Notes: generated by a model not told the origin, from the sequence alone. DNA of 64,000 nt from Rhyacophila brunnea (GCA_022495005.1 JAGYXB010001997.1:1984001-2048000); one strand, 5' to 3'; positions 11,819 to 22,514 are shown, counted from the first letter of the stretch. Numbers and translations: made by a program.

Positions 11819-11848
11819 TATAACTTAGATATCCTTCATTGTGGTAAG

Positions 11849-12243
11849 ATAATATCGTCGGTGTTTTGTAAAAAGGGCGAATCAACCATTTTGGCGAAAT
11901 CGAGATTTTAATGAAAATACAATATTTACCCCACTAGCTTTATTGTGTAAAAACGGCGATTTTTTTATCTCCACAGGAAAGTACTTAAAAACGATAATCG
12001 ACTAAAATTAAATTAATTAAAATTACGAAATAAAAAGCAAATGTGACATATTAGGCCTTTTAAAATATTATATAATAATCCCTATTATAATGACAGTATT
12101 CTTTATAAGCTTTATTATAAACTTGTTAGATATTTATAATCATCTACAGGTAAAAAACAAATAAATGTCAAAAGTTAAAAATCCTCCTCCTAAAGTAGCA
12201 TTTTGGTTAATTCGCCCTTTTTACAAAACACCGACGATATTAT
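11849..12243. mobile_element. MITE with about 35-bp terminal inverted repeats
   Basis: The left end ATAATATCGTCGGTGTTTTG continues with TAAAAAGGGCGAAT, and the right end is its exact reverse complement (ATTCGCCCTTTTTACA continuing to CGATATTAT). The interior is AT-rich and non-coding. It is about 395 bp. No clear target duplication was seen because the ends blend into AT-rich flanks. Confidence 0.85.
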
Positions 12244-13545
12244 GTTAATAATATCAATATTAGATATTATTTCTAACACAGTTTCTCGCAAGAGTTAGTC
12301 TACTGTTTATCAATAAACTTAACATTACAATAAGCGACCTCCTACAACATAAATCCAATATTATTTTATATCCTGGCGATAAATAATGACATCCAAGGCT
12401 TTTGTTTCTATCCCGGTGATAGTTTTATCTATTATCGTTATTACGGTATAGCATGCCGCGGCGTTGGCTTACTCTAAATTAATATTACTACATAAGCTAT
12501 TAAGCAATCGTTTATAATTTTGTTATCCGGATCAAATTACAAGTACAAGATGAATTACTTACTCCGCCCTGTCACGCTACAGACTTAGCGATGGTGCCCA
12601 TAGAACGCGTCGAGCGGGCGAAGTCCGCGTATGCAGCGTTTATTCATAACCATAATCACACGTCTCGTGCCGCGCATTACCCTTCACCTATGTAATAAGC
12701 GGCCCAAGCAGCACAAAATAATTATTATTACAGTGCCTCTCATAACAAAGCAATAAAAATATTATATTATTTCGGGGCTTGTAATTAATATTTACGACGA
12801 CATTATTCAACCAGCGATAAACTTGACACGCAATAAAATTAAACAATGATTCTCTGTTATTAAATAATTGCTTTTCGCCCGTCGATCGACGAGGCCTCGA
12901 GCAGCGTAATTTTGGTAGCCGTGTTCAATGAATGGACTCCATTGTATTTTCTTTCATTCGTATCGCCGAGAAGCGGTGATTCGCGAAAAAACTATGATTC
13001 ATGCGGCGGGCGCGTATAATACGTCGTGAAATCCAGTGGGCGCTAGCGTATTTGATTACGTTGTATTTTCGTTGATGTACGCGCCACTTGTAGAAATTTT
13101 GCGCGAGCGCCGCACTCACTGCATCAATGGGCTTTATGCCTTAGATTTAAGATGACGACAGTAGTGAACTATCTAACAGAAAAGAGTCGCACCCTAATCT
13201 TTAAAGAGAGACTCACTTATGTCTGAATGGAGACAATAAAGGAATGGGTTAATATTTCTGTCGACGTCTCAAGATACAAGACAAATCTGAAGAGGTGGGG
13301 CATTTTAACCTTAAACGTCTCGTGTGAGTAGGTACCTATGGTAAATGACAAGTTACCAGGAATATGACAGTCTGTCGACATGTTCATATCATTTGCGATG
13401 AAGAAAAGTTGCTGAAGGTAAACGACAAGTCAATATCCGCTGCATTTGTGGAGAGGAGTGACCTATTTCCGACATGTTTAGTAGTTATAGGACAGGTATA
13501 AGGTATCACAATTTCTCTCGTAGCATCATATATTATTATTATTAT
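12244..13545. other. Non-repetitive stretch with two CpG-rich patches
   Basis: The segments 12560-12710 and 12880-13130 are clearly richer in CG dinucleotides than their surroundings (runs such as GCGGCGGGCGCG and GCGCGAGCGCCGC) and match no repeat in the window. They could be regulatory or ancient single-copy DNA, but no coding frame, promoter motif or RNA gene could be supported. Confidence 0.3.
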
Positions 13546-13552
13546 CTTATTT

Positions 13553-13945
13553 CTTTTTCAGCCATATCCGCCCCTTGGAGCATATGAACATCACGCGGCG
13601 CCTCCAATAATCCCTGTCGCTCGCCAGTCTTCTTGCTTCGTTCCAGGTCAAATCAGCATCCCGTAGCTTTACCATATACACTCCATATATTGTATTTAGC
13701 GACCTTCCAGGACGCCGGAATCCGATCGGCTTGAAGAACAGCAAGCCGGGTTGACGTTCTCTTCTGGCATCCGCAGCACGTGACTGAGCCAGATCCAACG
13801 TCGGCTCTTCACTCTCAGCGTGATGAGAGGCTGCTTGGTGTGTTCTCTTATATCCTCGTTACTCATAAAATCGTACCACCGCACACCCAATATCCATCGA
13901 AAACATTTGTTAAACATTAACTTTAGTGATAGGTAGGGAGGCATG
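13553..13945 (-). pseudogene. LINE endonuclease/RT polyprotein, C-terminal fragment
   Basis: On the minus strand the first frame reads MFNKCFRWILGVRWYDFMSN, DIREHTKQPLITLRVKSRRW and LSHVLRMPEE. After a frameshift near 13760 the second frame gives FFKPIGFRRPGRSLNTIYGV, LRDADLTWNEARRLASDRDY and WRRRVMFICSKGRI. The 'R+ILGVRW..' and 'RSRRLRWLGHVLRMP' patterns and the GRRRPGRP-like linker are characteristic of the C-terminal region of LINE reverse transcriptases annotated as endonuclease-reverse transcriptase. The frameshift makes it dead. Related scraps lie at 3355 and 8505. Confidence 0.75.
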
Positions 13946-14984
13946 ATATCGGGACAAGTTTTGTCAACTAATCACGGCATTGTCAATCAGAGAAATATCA
14001 CTTTTGACTGAGGTTATAAATCCATTAAGCAGTACTGAATGTAGTGTTTATAAACTTCTACGTATCGTAAAAACTATTGCTATCAATCATGCCCTGACAA
14101 AAAAAACAAACAGCTGTAGGTTCACATAAGACGCTAGATTTATAAGGTTTATTTTATTGGCTCTACAATCTGGGTTATAATATATTGACTGCCTCTTATA
14201 AGAAATGATTGTTTGTCAATATTCTGGATCAAAACCACATTCAAATAATAACGTGTGAATTAGTCAAATGCAGAAGTTGATTTTTATCACAATCAGATTC
14301 CACATCTAATAGCTATACAAGAGCACAAATTTTCAACCGATTTCCAGTTCAATAATCTATATTAAATTAACCTTTAGATATTAGGCACATTAATAATAAT
14401 ATACTAGTAATATGACGTTTATAAATATAACATGATAATACTTGCGTATAGGTAAGTAGATCAGCTGAAGTAATGTTGCTTACCGAAAAAAATGAAAGGA
14501 TACAAAAAAACATATATTTCTATTTCAACTGAATTGAGTAATGTTGTCTATGGGCAATCAACTATAATTCACGATAAAGTGATTAATTTCTATAACATTT
14601 GAAGGTTTGTAATATTATTATTTATAGCACCAAATTTAATATTGGTTGGTTGGTACTATAATAGCCTTTTAATGAAACGCAGCTCAATATAAATTGCGGT
14701 AAATTTTATTATTATCTTTCGACTATTTCCGTTTTATGATTAAAATAATAATTTCAATCGTTATTTGACTAGTAGTGTCTCATAAAATTAAGAGTGGAAA
14801 CGTGTATCACATAACAATATTATTATTGTATTTCATTTAATCTACCCGTTTAAAATTTGCACCACACCTCTATTAACATCTAAAATGATCTGGACACCCG
14901 CACCGTACAGGAATCTATGTTAGTTTGTTTTTTTTTTAAATACTACAACAAACCATGATGCCCAGTGACAGTACTATAATATTG
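13946..14984. other. Non-coding, nothing recognised
   Basis: AT-rich; no feature supported. Confidence 0.35.
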
Positions 14985-15690
14985 AAACCATAATCTCTTT
15001 TATTGTGTTAACTGTCAATTCATGGTGGTTATTGATTTAATTTTAGAAATCTAAAAAAATGGATAAACAAGAAATCCTAGAGATTGATGGGTATAAATTT
15101 TTGACTAACTCTAATTTGTTAAATGATCAATTGAATTGTGTCTCATCTCCGTTACTGTATCATGTGTACTGTTCAAGATTACGTTATTGATTTAACATAA
15201 CTTTATTTATTATTTTATTTTATTTTTGACTTGTTTATAATCGTATTTATATTCGTTTGTCCATCAAGTGGTAATATTGTTTATATTTTTTATTGTAAAT
15301 TTTATAAATAAATTATTAATCAAATGTATTGTGTTATTAAATATTGATCAATCATAAATATTTGTTTTGTGATATATTAAAATGTTATTATAAGTACTTA
15401 TTGCTTCATATTTGGTTTTATGTTAATAATTTAGTCCTTAATGTTGTAGTATGAAATATTATTATCCAATTTCATTCATTTTAATTTAATTATTATTGGC
15501 AAAGTACTATTGCACGGATAATTAAATGTATTGGTAGATTATTTGTGTCGCCTTTTGAATTTGTTTTGATAGATGCCTGTTTTGTAAAGATTATTCAGTT
15601 GAAAATGTCTATCTGAGGCGGACAAAATCGGTCCAGATCTATTTATTAAAAGTGGAAAAAGTACTAAAAAATGCATTTTATTAAATTTAA
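14985..15690 (+). repeat. Dispersed repeat family 'GGCGGAC', copy B
   Basis: It shares a head (TTTTATTGTGTTAACTGTCA, ATTCATGGTGG), a middle block (TTGTCCATCAAGTGG, ATTGTAAATTTTATAAA) and the core TTGAAAATGTC.ATCTGAGGCGGAC with copy A at 820-1480. About 170 bp near 15040-15210 is absent from copy A. It has no coding frame. Confidence 0.6.
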
Positions 15691-15764
15691 TCAATAATTT
15701 AAACTATAGTGTAGTAATGCTATTGAAACAATTACAAAAATCTCCAGGCTTTGAGCAAACTATA

Positions 15765-16115
15765 ATATGAGTCGTATAGTATCAAAAGTAGATCTGTGCA
15801 TTATTCATCATTTCGAGAAAATGACGAAAAACGTTTTGTTGGGTTTTTTAGTGTTATAATAGCATGAAATATGTTTCTACATTTAGAAATTTAATTCAAA
15901 TTCATCAGTTCTACTTTTGTTTCCAAAGTATTGAACAGTTCTAATTCTGATACCAAGCCCTATTTTCCATCACAATTTTAAACCACACAGATATGATTTT
16001 GATTCGAATATTATATTGCTAGTCGTATATTATGGTCAGAAGAATAATTTGGCATACTTAGTTAAATATTGATATATTTGCAACAATTCTACTTTTGATA
16101 CTATACGACTCATAT
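15765..16115. mobile_element. MITE with 28-bp terminal inverted repeats
   Basis: The left terminal sequence ATATGAGTCGTATAGTATCA, extended by AAAGTAGA, is matched at the right end by its exact reverse complement (TCTACTTTTGATACTATACG plus ACTCATAT). The interior of about 295 bp is non-coding. The exact identity of the ends suggests either youth or constraint. Confidence 0.85.
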
Positions 16116-16518
16116 AGAGTTTTATGATCTCATTGGGAATGGTTTTTACGCCCCTTTTGAGAAAATTGCGTATGTTTTTGACAAAGCGACCACCGTACCT
16201 GCTTCATGTAGACTTCGCCACTGAGGCTGACAATGGTGATATAGGTTTTACGTCTTATTGTTCGGATAAAATTCATTCAATTCATTCACTCATATGGCGA
16301 CAGAGGTTATACAACAGTATTGAGATATTCACAGAAAAAACCATCAAAGCCTACTATACATAGTCAGGCCGTGATATGAAACTGTAAACATTGATGGTTA
16401 TTCTTGCTTATACTAACTTCAAATGCAATATTATGAACAGTTTGTAAAAAGTTATGATTGTTGTATATTAAAATGAATAGTAACAATTTGATCAAAATAT
16501 GTAATTGTATCTACATAG
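16116..16518. other. Unassigned DNA
   Basis: A chance open frame of 79 codons with no motif lies in this interval. Nothing else is supported. Confidence 0.3.
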
Positions 16519-16988
16519 AGCATGGCCCCCACAAAGGGGGGGCTGACAGGGCTTTAGCATGGGGGCCCGGACTCAGGAGGGGCCCGGCGTGGCGACTCGC
16601 CCAGATAAGTGAGATAAACACACATCACAAATTTGCTGTCATCACAAAAAAGTCGCTATTTTCCTTCAATTGTTAATCGTGTATCGATACTCGACAACTC
16701 CACAATTCAAATGGATGTATTAAAAGATACAAAAAAACACAAAATATATATGACTAGATAATAACTAATTAATTACCCCATTTAAATAGCGTTCTAATAA
16801 TATCTAATGGCCACCTAATCGTAACACACTAGGCGCGTCGTTAGCGTCCAATTAGTTAATTTTACCGCGTACACCATTTGGAAAAAGCTACTGTAGAGCA
16901 TCCCAGTGCATTTATCCTTAGCGATAGGTAGGGGGGCCTGCCAAAGATCCTAGCCTGCGGGCCCGCTTCAAGATGTGGGGGCCATGCT
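16519..16988 (+). mobile_element. GC-rich TIR element, copy B (complete), with a nested insertion
   Basis: The ends are a perfect 15-bp inverted repeat, AGCATGGCCCCCACA at 16519-16533 and its complement at 16974-16988. The outer thirds are unusually GC-rich for this window (GGGGGG and GGGCCC runs). Inside, the stretch 16765-16865 (GGCCACCTAATCGTAACACA, GGCGCGTCGTTAGCGTCCAA) is an arm of the foldback family at 40189-40654 and interrupts blocks that are contiguous in copy A. It is non-coding and its superfamily is unknown. Confidence 0.8.
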
Positions 16989-17016
16989 ACACAGCCTACA
17001 TCTACTATGATGGTCT

Positions 17017-17190
17017 GGTTTAGGTAGGGTTTAATTGAATTTTAAAAACTAATCGGCACCATCTGCAATTTGTAGTCTTATTTGAATGAAAACAAATACG
17101 TATGACTGACACAGTTTAATGTGCACTATTTAAGTCAGATATTAACAGCATATCTCCACCCTTCGCAACTGATAGAAGTTATAGGCAAAT
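17017..17190 (+). repeat. Dispersed repeat 'CAGGGTTTAATTGAATTTTA', copy A
   Basis: GGTTTAGGTAGGGTTTAATT followed by GAATTTTAAAAACTAA recurs at 45415 and, reversed, at the very end of the window. A second block (GACTGACACAGTTT, GTGCACTATTTAAGTC, CAGCATA.CTCCAC) recurs at 45838-45910. Its class is unknown. Confidence 0.6.
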
Positions 17191-17249
17191 CGCATTAATT
17201 ACATATATTTGCTTAAGAATTTATTATATGCACAATGCGTCTATCGGCA

Positions 17250-17600
17250 GCTATCGGCGGCTATCGAGGATAGTTTCTCATATGTATGTATTGAGGCGGT
17301 TAATTGTAACAGTTTTGACAGTTCAGGCGGTTAACTTATTGTAACAATTATCCACCTCAATACATTAATATGATAAACTACTCTCGATAACAGACGATAG
17401 CAGCCTTGTGTATAGATTAGATGCACTGGAGTCACCCCTACACCCTCTGAAATCTTCTCACCTTACCACACCATCCATGCTTACATTCCAATGATGTAAA
17501 GCTGCGGTAGATTAAGGAGCCTCCAGGCAGTGCAGTTATTAGAAACATAATATATGAGATAGCAGCCTTGTTTAATGGAATAGATGCGCTGGGAACTCTA
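17250..17600. repeat. Imperfect foldback plus a short direct repeat
   Basis: GGCTATCGAGGATAGTTTCT with TGTATTGAGGCGGTTAATTG (17253-17311) is mirrored by CAATTATCCACCTCAATACA with GATAAACTACTCTCGATAAC (17345-17390), forming arms of about 55 bp around a short loop. Just downstream, GATAGCAGCCTTGT plus ATAGATGC occurs twice (17397 and 17557). It is a probable non-autonomous foldback element. Confidence 0.55.
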
Positions 17601-17639
17601 CTATTAGATCTATCGCCAGATAAGAGTTTTTTCTACCAC

Positions 17640-17745
17640 GGTTCTCCTAGTTGCTAGTCTAATACACGTAAGACATTGGCTTCTTTTCTGTGATTTCTGG
17701 ATTCGATTCCCGGTTGGGTTACCTGAATGTTGTGATTGTTTAACT
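17640..17745 (+). repeat. tRNA-derived SINE (family 1), split by a hAT insertion
   Basis: A tRNA-like head (ACGTAAGACATTGGCTTCTT) and a B box (GATTCGATTCCCGG) are followed by GGTTACCTGAATGTTGTGAT. The SINE is interrupted by the hAT element at 17746-18810 and appears to resume for some tens of bases at 18811 or shortly after. Compare the intact relative at 27112-27250. Confidence 0.65.
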
Positions 17746-17867
17746 CATGGTTTCCCAAACTATGGGTCGCGACCCACCAGTGGGTCGCGAGCAAATATTG
17801 AGTGGGCCCTCGCCACTCTGTACATGAATTATAAATAATAATAATAAAAAAATACCTTTATTATTGA

Positions 17868-18045
17868 AAATCAAATCAAATCAAATTTAAATCAAATTTA
17901 TTTATTTTACATACAATGAACATAACAAATTACAAATTCAAAAACGTTCACGACATGACATAAAATAAGTGTTAATACATAATTTTTAGCTAACCGGCAA
18001 CCGTGGAGTTTCCACTCTCGACACCCATTCTTTTATGAAGTGCAA
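17868..18045 (-). repeat. 3' end of a CR1/Daphne-like LINE nested in the hAT element
   Basis: On the minus strand it ends in a GATTT-type microsatellite tail (AAATCAAATCAAATCAAATT on plus). The body CATAACAAATTACAAATTCA, ACGTTCACGACATGACATAA resembles the 3' UTR at 55370-55440 (CATTACAAATTATAAGTTTA, ACGTTCACAACATGACATTT). This suggests a short retrocopy inserted into the transposon. The boundary on the 18045 side is approximate. Confidence 0.55.
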
Positions 18046-18050
18046 ACCAA

Positions 18051-18534
18051 GTGCAGCCTAAGATGATCGTACTGTCTGAAATTTCCAGTCATTTATCACT
18101 GTCAATAAATAACTTTGACGACTATTTTGGGGAAGAGATGAAAAAGTTTGATTCATTGCGTTGGATTTGTAACCCATTTCAAGACGACTTACCAACTAGT
18201 ATGTCAACAAAAGCAAGTGAAGAACTCATTGATTTATCAGAAGATACGTCACTGAAAAATAGTTTCGATCGTAAACAGTTAACGAAATTCTGGCTCTCAG
18301 TTGCTGATAATTATCCTTGCCTGTTCGATGAATATGAAAGTCCTCCTTCTCTTTACTACCTCATATCTATGTGAGGTCGGATTTTCGGCTATGGTTAACA
18401 TTAAAACTAAATACCGAAATAAATTGGATATATCAAACTCACTGCGATTAAAAGTAACTAAAGTTGAAGTTGATGCTAAAACTGTAATGAAGAAAAATAA
18501 GAAACAAATAAATCCTTTCCTATTGAAATAACTT
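18051..18534 (+). pseudogene. hAT transposase, C-terminal fragment with a frameshift
   Basis: The first frame (18051-18374) includes SLRWICNPFQDDLPTSM, DLSEDTSLKNSF and LTKFWLSVADNYPCLFD. The reading then shifts by one base near 18330-18350 into FTTSYLCEVGFSAMVNIKTK, YRNKLDISNSLRLKV and a stop after 18531. 'YLCEVGFSA..NIKTKYRN.L' is the hallmark of the hAT C-terminal dimerisation region of vertebrate FAM200/ZBED5-like and insect hAT proteins. The N-terminal zinc finger and the first catalytic blocks are absent. It cannot encode an active transposase; at best it is mobilised in trans. Confidence 0.9.
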
Positions 18535-18818
18535 TGTAAAAAAACCTTGCAGGTGTAGGTATTTAAGTAATATTTTTTTTTTTTATTTCAACAGTTTTTC
18601 ATTCATATTGGTAACACTTATAAAAAATATTTTTTTTATTTCAATTAGAACAAATAAGACAACATTAAATAGTTACACGACTCGCCACTAGAGAATCTGA
18701 GCATTACCAATATCTATGCCCTCTTTTCTCTAAGACAGCTAAGAAGTGGGTCCCAAGATTGGAAATTTTTGTTAGATGGGTCGGAGCCCATTCAACTTTG
18801 GGAACCACTGGTTTAACC

Positions 18819-20540
18819 ACTATTTCTACTGTCACTACTACTATAATACTGCCATTACGCGTCATGTCTTGTTGTAGTGTTAAAAAAATACTTGCAATTT
18901 ACGGTACCACATTTTTCTCAAACTCCAGATATGATGACAATTATTACATCACTAATTGAATGCCAAAACACATTGATCTATTATTTCAGTGGCATTATCG
19001 ATCGCTTAATTGTTGTGTAGTGGAACGTGATCCAGTATCAATGTTATGGCATAATAAAACAAGCGTTGTCTCGCAGTTGTAAGTACAACGAGGTCAAGTA
19101 AGATCGCAATCGGGAACGGAAAGCAAATTAAATTCCTAGAGCAAGGTTCGCCGCCGTTCTGCACACATTTTGAGCATTTTTAGCAACCATTGTCGTCCAT
19201 TTGAATGCCATAAATGTCAAACTTAACTAAGGTTCACAAATCACTACAGATTGTGTGCACTGTACAAAGTGTGTTGCAGTATAAGTAACTATTAGCTAGG
19301 TTGCACACTTAATCTTGTCTCGACTACAACATAGAATTTGAATCAAAACTAATTTTGTCAATCATTCACGAAAACTAATGCACACAGTCATATGTAACAC
19401 AATTTATTTAACATGCTTCACAGGTACAATAGCAAAATATTGCATCAGTACTTATACATAATATGTTGTTTTTGATTAGTTTCTAGCCATGTGACGTCAC
19501 TGTCCCGGCATGGTCTCGCCTGTACCCACGGAAGATAGATGCAATATGTTCCTACCGTGGCTTTGATGTATGACCATGTGTTAGGTGAGACGATTTTCTA
19601 TGTGCAACGAAGCCTCGTCGCACAAATAAAATCGACGTGACGTTATTTCTTAACTCAAAAAGCCACAAAAATTCTTTCCGGATCTCACACACCCACACAT
19701 AAATGGTTTTGTTATCAGATGAAATAGTAACTTCGCCAATTAAGAAGTAGGCGACATTCTTGAGTGCATCAATCATTAATTAGTAGATGTCATTAACATC
19801 ATCCACTCCTCTAGCACCTTCCATGCTTTTTGGTTCCTAGTTCTTCGCTTCTACGTAAATGCCCATTAATAAAATAGGTAACTCTTTTTAATAAATATAT
19901 TTTTTTCCAAATATCGAATTATGGATAGTGCTAATTTCAACTCAATTTATTATACCATAGTTATAGAACAGTCAAATTCAAAATCATTATTACAGTGAAA
20001 ATCTGTTGACCTCGTAATATTTTACCCATGTAGACGTTCAATTAAATAACGAATTACAGAATTTGAACGTAACGTAATATTATAAAAGTAGAGAATGTTC
20101 ATTGAGTAAGCTGAAACACTGTATGATAATGAAGTTGGATTCTTGATATGAATAAAGAAATATGCCAAGTCATAAGAATTGACATGCTGAGTAAAATAAT
20201 ACTCATATTGTCACGTATTTGTAGGAAAAGTGAAAAAACAATATAATTGCTGTACCTACTTACTTATAATTTTATTATTATTGTTATCTCACTGCTAATT
20301 ATTACTGAGTGTATAGTTTATCTATAATTAACAATAATTTTTAGTACCTACTTATTCTTAATAGGTAATATTGTTAAGGTGAATGCTCTGCCTAACAAAG
20401 GCACCTAGCGGATGATTATGAAGCTTGCTATTTGAGACAATTTATTGACAATAATTTAGATCGTAGTGTTTTAATAATTACTCAATGCTCAAACTCTTTT
20501 TTTTAAATAAAATATTATAATTATATTACACAAGATATTA
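18819..20540. other. Mostly unassigned DNA
   Basis: The start may hold the rest of the split SINE. The stretch 18990-19300 is less AT-biased and matches no other part of the window. A 74-codon minus-strand frame at 19552-19776 has protein-like composition but no recognised domain. I found nothing else. Confidence 0.3.
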
Positions 20541-20875
20541 CACAAGAATTAGGCGTTTTATTATTGAAAAAATGGGTAAGATTTGCACATTTTAAGATAA
20601 TTCTAAAAATACTGATTATACGCTATGTTTTTGACCATTCAAATGTGATAAACATTCTACGAATAATGATTGCTTTATAATAATCATTGACCTAAGAATA
20701 AGACAGTATTCTTTTGAAATGCTTACGCCATTTTTATTGGCATTCCCCAGTGGTTAAGCTACAACATACAGCCGTAGCATATAAATTGACAAACGATAAA
20801 TGAAGTAGGGAGTAAGATCATGTTAATGCACGTATTTGAACATGTACCTAACTGAATTTTTTTTTTTTAAAACAG
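20541..20875 (+). repeat. Inner part of a 1.39-kb foldback arm, solo copy
   Basis: It matches the inner part of the left arm of the palindrome at 37743-39130: CAAGAATTAGGCGTTTTATT, ATTGCTTTATAATAATCATT, CCAGTGGTTAAGCTACAACA, ACAACATACAGCCGTAG, GAAGTAGGGAGTAA, TTGAACATGTACCTAAC and a T-run. It is complementary in coverage to the solo outer arm at 4980-5485 and more diverged than the two arms of the palindrome are from each other. Confidence 0.8.
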
Positions 20876-20893
20876 TGAAATAAAATAAAATTT

Positions 20894-21649
20894 GTGAACC
20901 CTAATATATCCAAACTATATTATAGTTCTTGCATTCTCATGCAAGAACTCGCGGATGTCAGTCAAACGGTCGGTCTAAAGATAAATGTCTCAAAGACAAA
21001 AGTGATGAGGAACTGTTTTTCGGACCCTGCGATTATCTGTATTTCTGGCACCCAACTCGAGCAAGTCAGCAGCTACATCTATCTCGGACAGCAGGTGTCC
21101 ATAGACGGAAGCATGCACGATGAAATTGCTCGAAGAACAAAGCTGGGATGGAGTGCTTTCGGATGTCTGAATAGTATCTTCAAGAGTGACCTACCATTAT
21201 GTCTTAAGCGTAGGGTGTTCAACCAATGTGTGCTACCCGTGCTCACGTATGGCTGCGAGACGTGGACCCTCAACACGAGAGATGTCCAAAGGCTAAGAGT
21301 TACACAGCGAGGCATGGAGAGGTGTATGTTGGGCATCACGCGAAAGGACCGTAAGAGAAACGAATGGGTTAGGAAGCAGACAAGAGTACGCGATGTAATA
21401 GACGTTGCCAAACAGCTGAAATGGAGATGGGCGGGGCACATTGCTCGCCGAAAGGACGGCCGCTGGACAAATGCCGTCATCCAATGGTACCCAAGGGGTA
21501 CGAAACGGCCACAGGGTCGCCCTAAAAGCCGCTGGATTGACGAACTGGTAAAGTTCGGCGGAAATACGTGGCAGCGAACGACACAGGACCGAGAGAGTTG
21601 GAGAAAGCTTGGGGAGGCCTTCATCCAGCAGTGGATTGACCCCGGCTGA
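20894..21649 (+). CDS. RTE-type LINE reverse transcriptase, 5'-truncated C-terminal frame
   Basis: An uninterrupted 251-codon frame in which LINE homology starts at about residue 13 (QELADVSQTVGLKINVSKTK, the end of the RT palm). It continues with SSYIYLGQQVSIDG, FNQCVLPVLTYGCETWTLNT (the conserved V.P.L.YG.E.W block), RGMERCMLGITRKDRKRNEW, QLKWRWAGHIARRKDGRW, RPQGRPKSRWIDEL and the C-terminus FIQQWIDPG. After the stop comes TGATGATGATGAT, the 3' microsatellite of RTE-like elements. In a complete element this region would lie at the end of an endonuclease-RT polyprotein that reverse-transcribes the element's own RNA at nicked chromosomal DNA. The endonuclease and catalytic YADD-containing palm are missing, so this copy is inactive. 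The first methionine comes from flanking DNA, so it is not a true start. The lack of stops suggests a fairly recent insertion. Confidence 0.9.
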   Translation: MNPNISKLYYSSCILMQELADVSQTVGLKINVSKTKVMRNCFSDPAIICISGTQLEQVSSYIYLGQQVSIDGSMHDEIARRTKLGWSAFGCLNSIFKSDLPLCLKRRVFNQCVLPVLTYGCETWTLNTRDVQRLRVTQRGMERCMLGITRKDRKRNEWVRKQTRVRDVIDVAKQLKWRWAGHIARRKDGRWTNAVIQWYPRGTKRPQGRPKSRWIDELVKFGGNTWQRTTQDRESWRKLGEAFIQQWIDPG

Positions 21650-21665
21650 TGATGATGATGATATT
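21650..21665 (+). repeat. TGA microsatellite tail of the RTE copy
   Basis: Five consecutive TGA/ATG units directly after the stop codon mark the 3' end of the retrotransposon. Confidence 0.85.
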
Positions 21666-22340
21666 TTAGTGTTTTTCACTCACGGTACGAATTATAATAT
21701 ATGATAAACTTGTCAATGTTGATGATTTCCATTTCATTCACATTAATATAAGTAGATTGATTAAAAATTCGAATAGAGAAAAAAATGATTTAGTATGAAA
21801 TCATTTTAAGAACATCCTTTTAAACCATACCTAATTACGTATTATTAACTGTCGATAAATCATTTCTTCAACAATAACAATCAATGTCATGCGGGTCATA
21901 TAAAGTCATATGATAAAATACTTTGAGAGAGTGGGCGACAATTTGCTACTCAAGCATTAGGGAATTTTTGCCACCGCAGGAAGTGCAACCCACTTAGCCA
22001 GACCCATTAATATTAAAATGAACCGTGGCGCCTACAACCATACAATACATTGTAATATAAGTGTTTAAATATCAAAAAGTTGTATCCACAGAACTGATAA
22101 TAAATATATAGGGATTAGAATTACAAATTAAATATCTATTTTCCAAAGTGTCAAATTATGGCAAACTCGGTAAGGAGCCGACCTCAATAATAAATTCTGC
22201 ATATTCATTTAGACTTCGTCAGTCATCCATTGACGCAAACGCCTGACTCGATTATTTCAATAAAAAGAATATTATTTTGATTCTATAAATAGCGAATAAT
22301 AATTCATCGGAAATGTCACTCGAATCTAAGTACCTGGTCC
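21666..22340. other. Non-coding, nothing recognised
   Basis: No supported element; TATAAATAG at about 22286 might belong to the LTR-like unit that follows. Confidence 0.3.
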
Positions 22341-22513
22341 GTTACTATGTCAGTCTACGTACTATCAGTTTATTTATAATATTGTACAGATTGTAGCCTT
22401 GTACTTATGTAACCATAAATAAACTCTCACTCCTCCATCATAAGGAATAACTACGATCGTCTTTCATCATCTTCCATCGACCCTCACATCGACGACTCCT
22501 ACAGTGGTGACCC
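22341..22513 (+). mobile_element. LTR-like end followed by a primer-binding-site-like sequence
   Basis: TTGTACTTATGTAACCATAA with ATAAACTCTCACTC resembles a retroviral-type polyadenylation region. It is followed by a CATCATCTTCCATCGACCCT stretch and CTACAGTGGTGACCCCGAT. TGGTGACCCC immediately after an LTR is a common primer-binding-site arrangement in LTR retrotransposons. No gag or pol follows; at 22515 an unrelated repeat begins. It is most likely an LTR fragment from a Ty3-like or BEL-like element, and the 5' boundary is not determined. Confidence 0.4.
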
Positions 22514-22514
22514 C

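Larger units (their letters stand above)
17746..18810 (+). mobile_element. hAT-superfamily DNA transposon (ZBED/FAM200-like), internally deleted
   Basis: Imperfect terminal inverted repeats, CATGGTTTCCCAAACTATGG on the left and the complement of CAGTGGTTCCCAAAGTTGAA on the right, are typical of hAT elements. The element is flanked by an 8-bp target duplication, GTTTAACT at 17738-17745 and GTTTAACC at 18811-18818. It is about 1.07 kb, too short for a full transposase; only the C-terminal coding part remains. It contains a nested LINE 3' end (17868-18045) and sits inside a SINE. Confidence 0.9.

Noticed and set aside
19552..19776. Minus-strand 74-codon frame as a host exon
   Set aside because: Composition is somewhat protein-like, but I see no domain, splice signals or neighbouring exon, and chance cannot be excluded.
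21079..21679. Minus-strand open frames of 181 and 128 codons
   Set aside because: They are shadows of the plus-strand LINE reverse-transcriptase frame, whose protein motifs are unmistakable.
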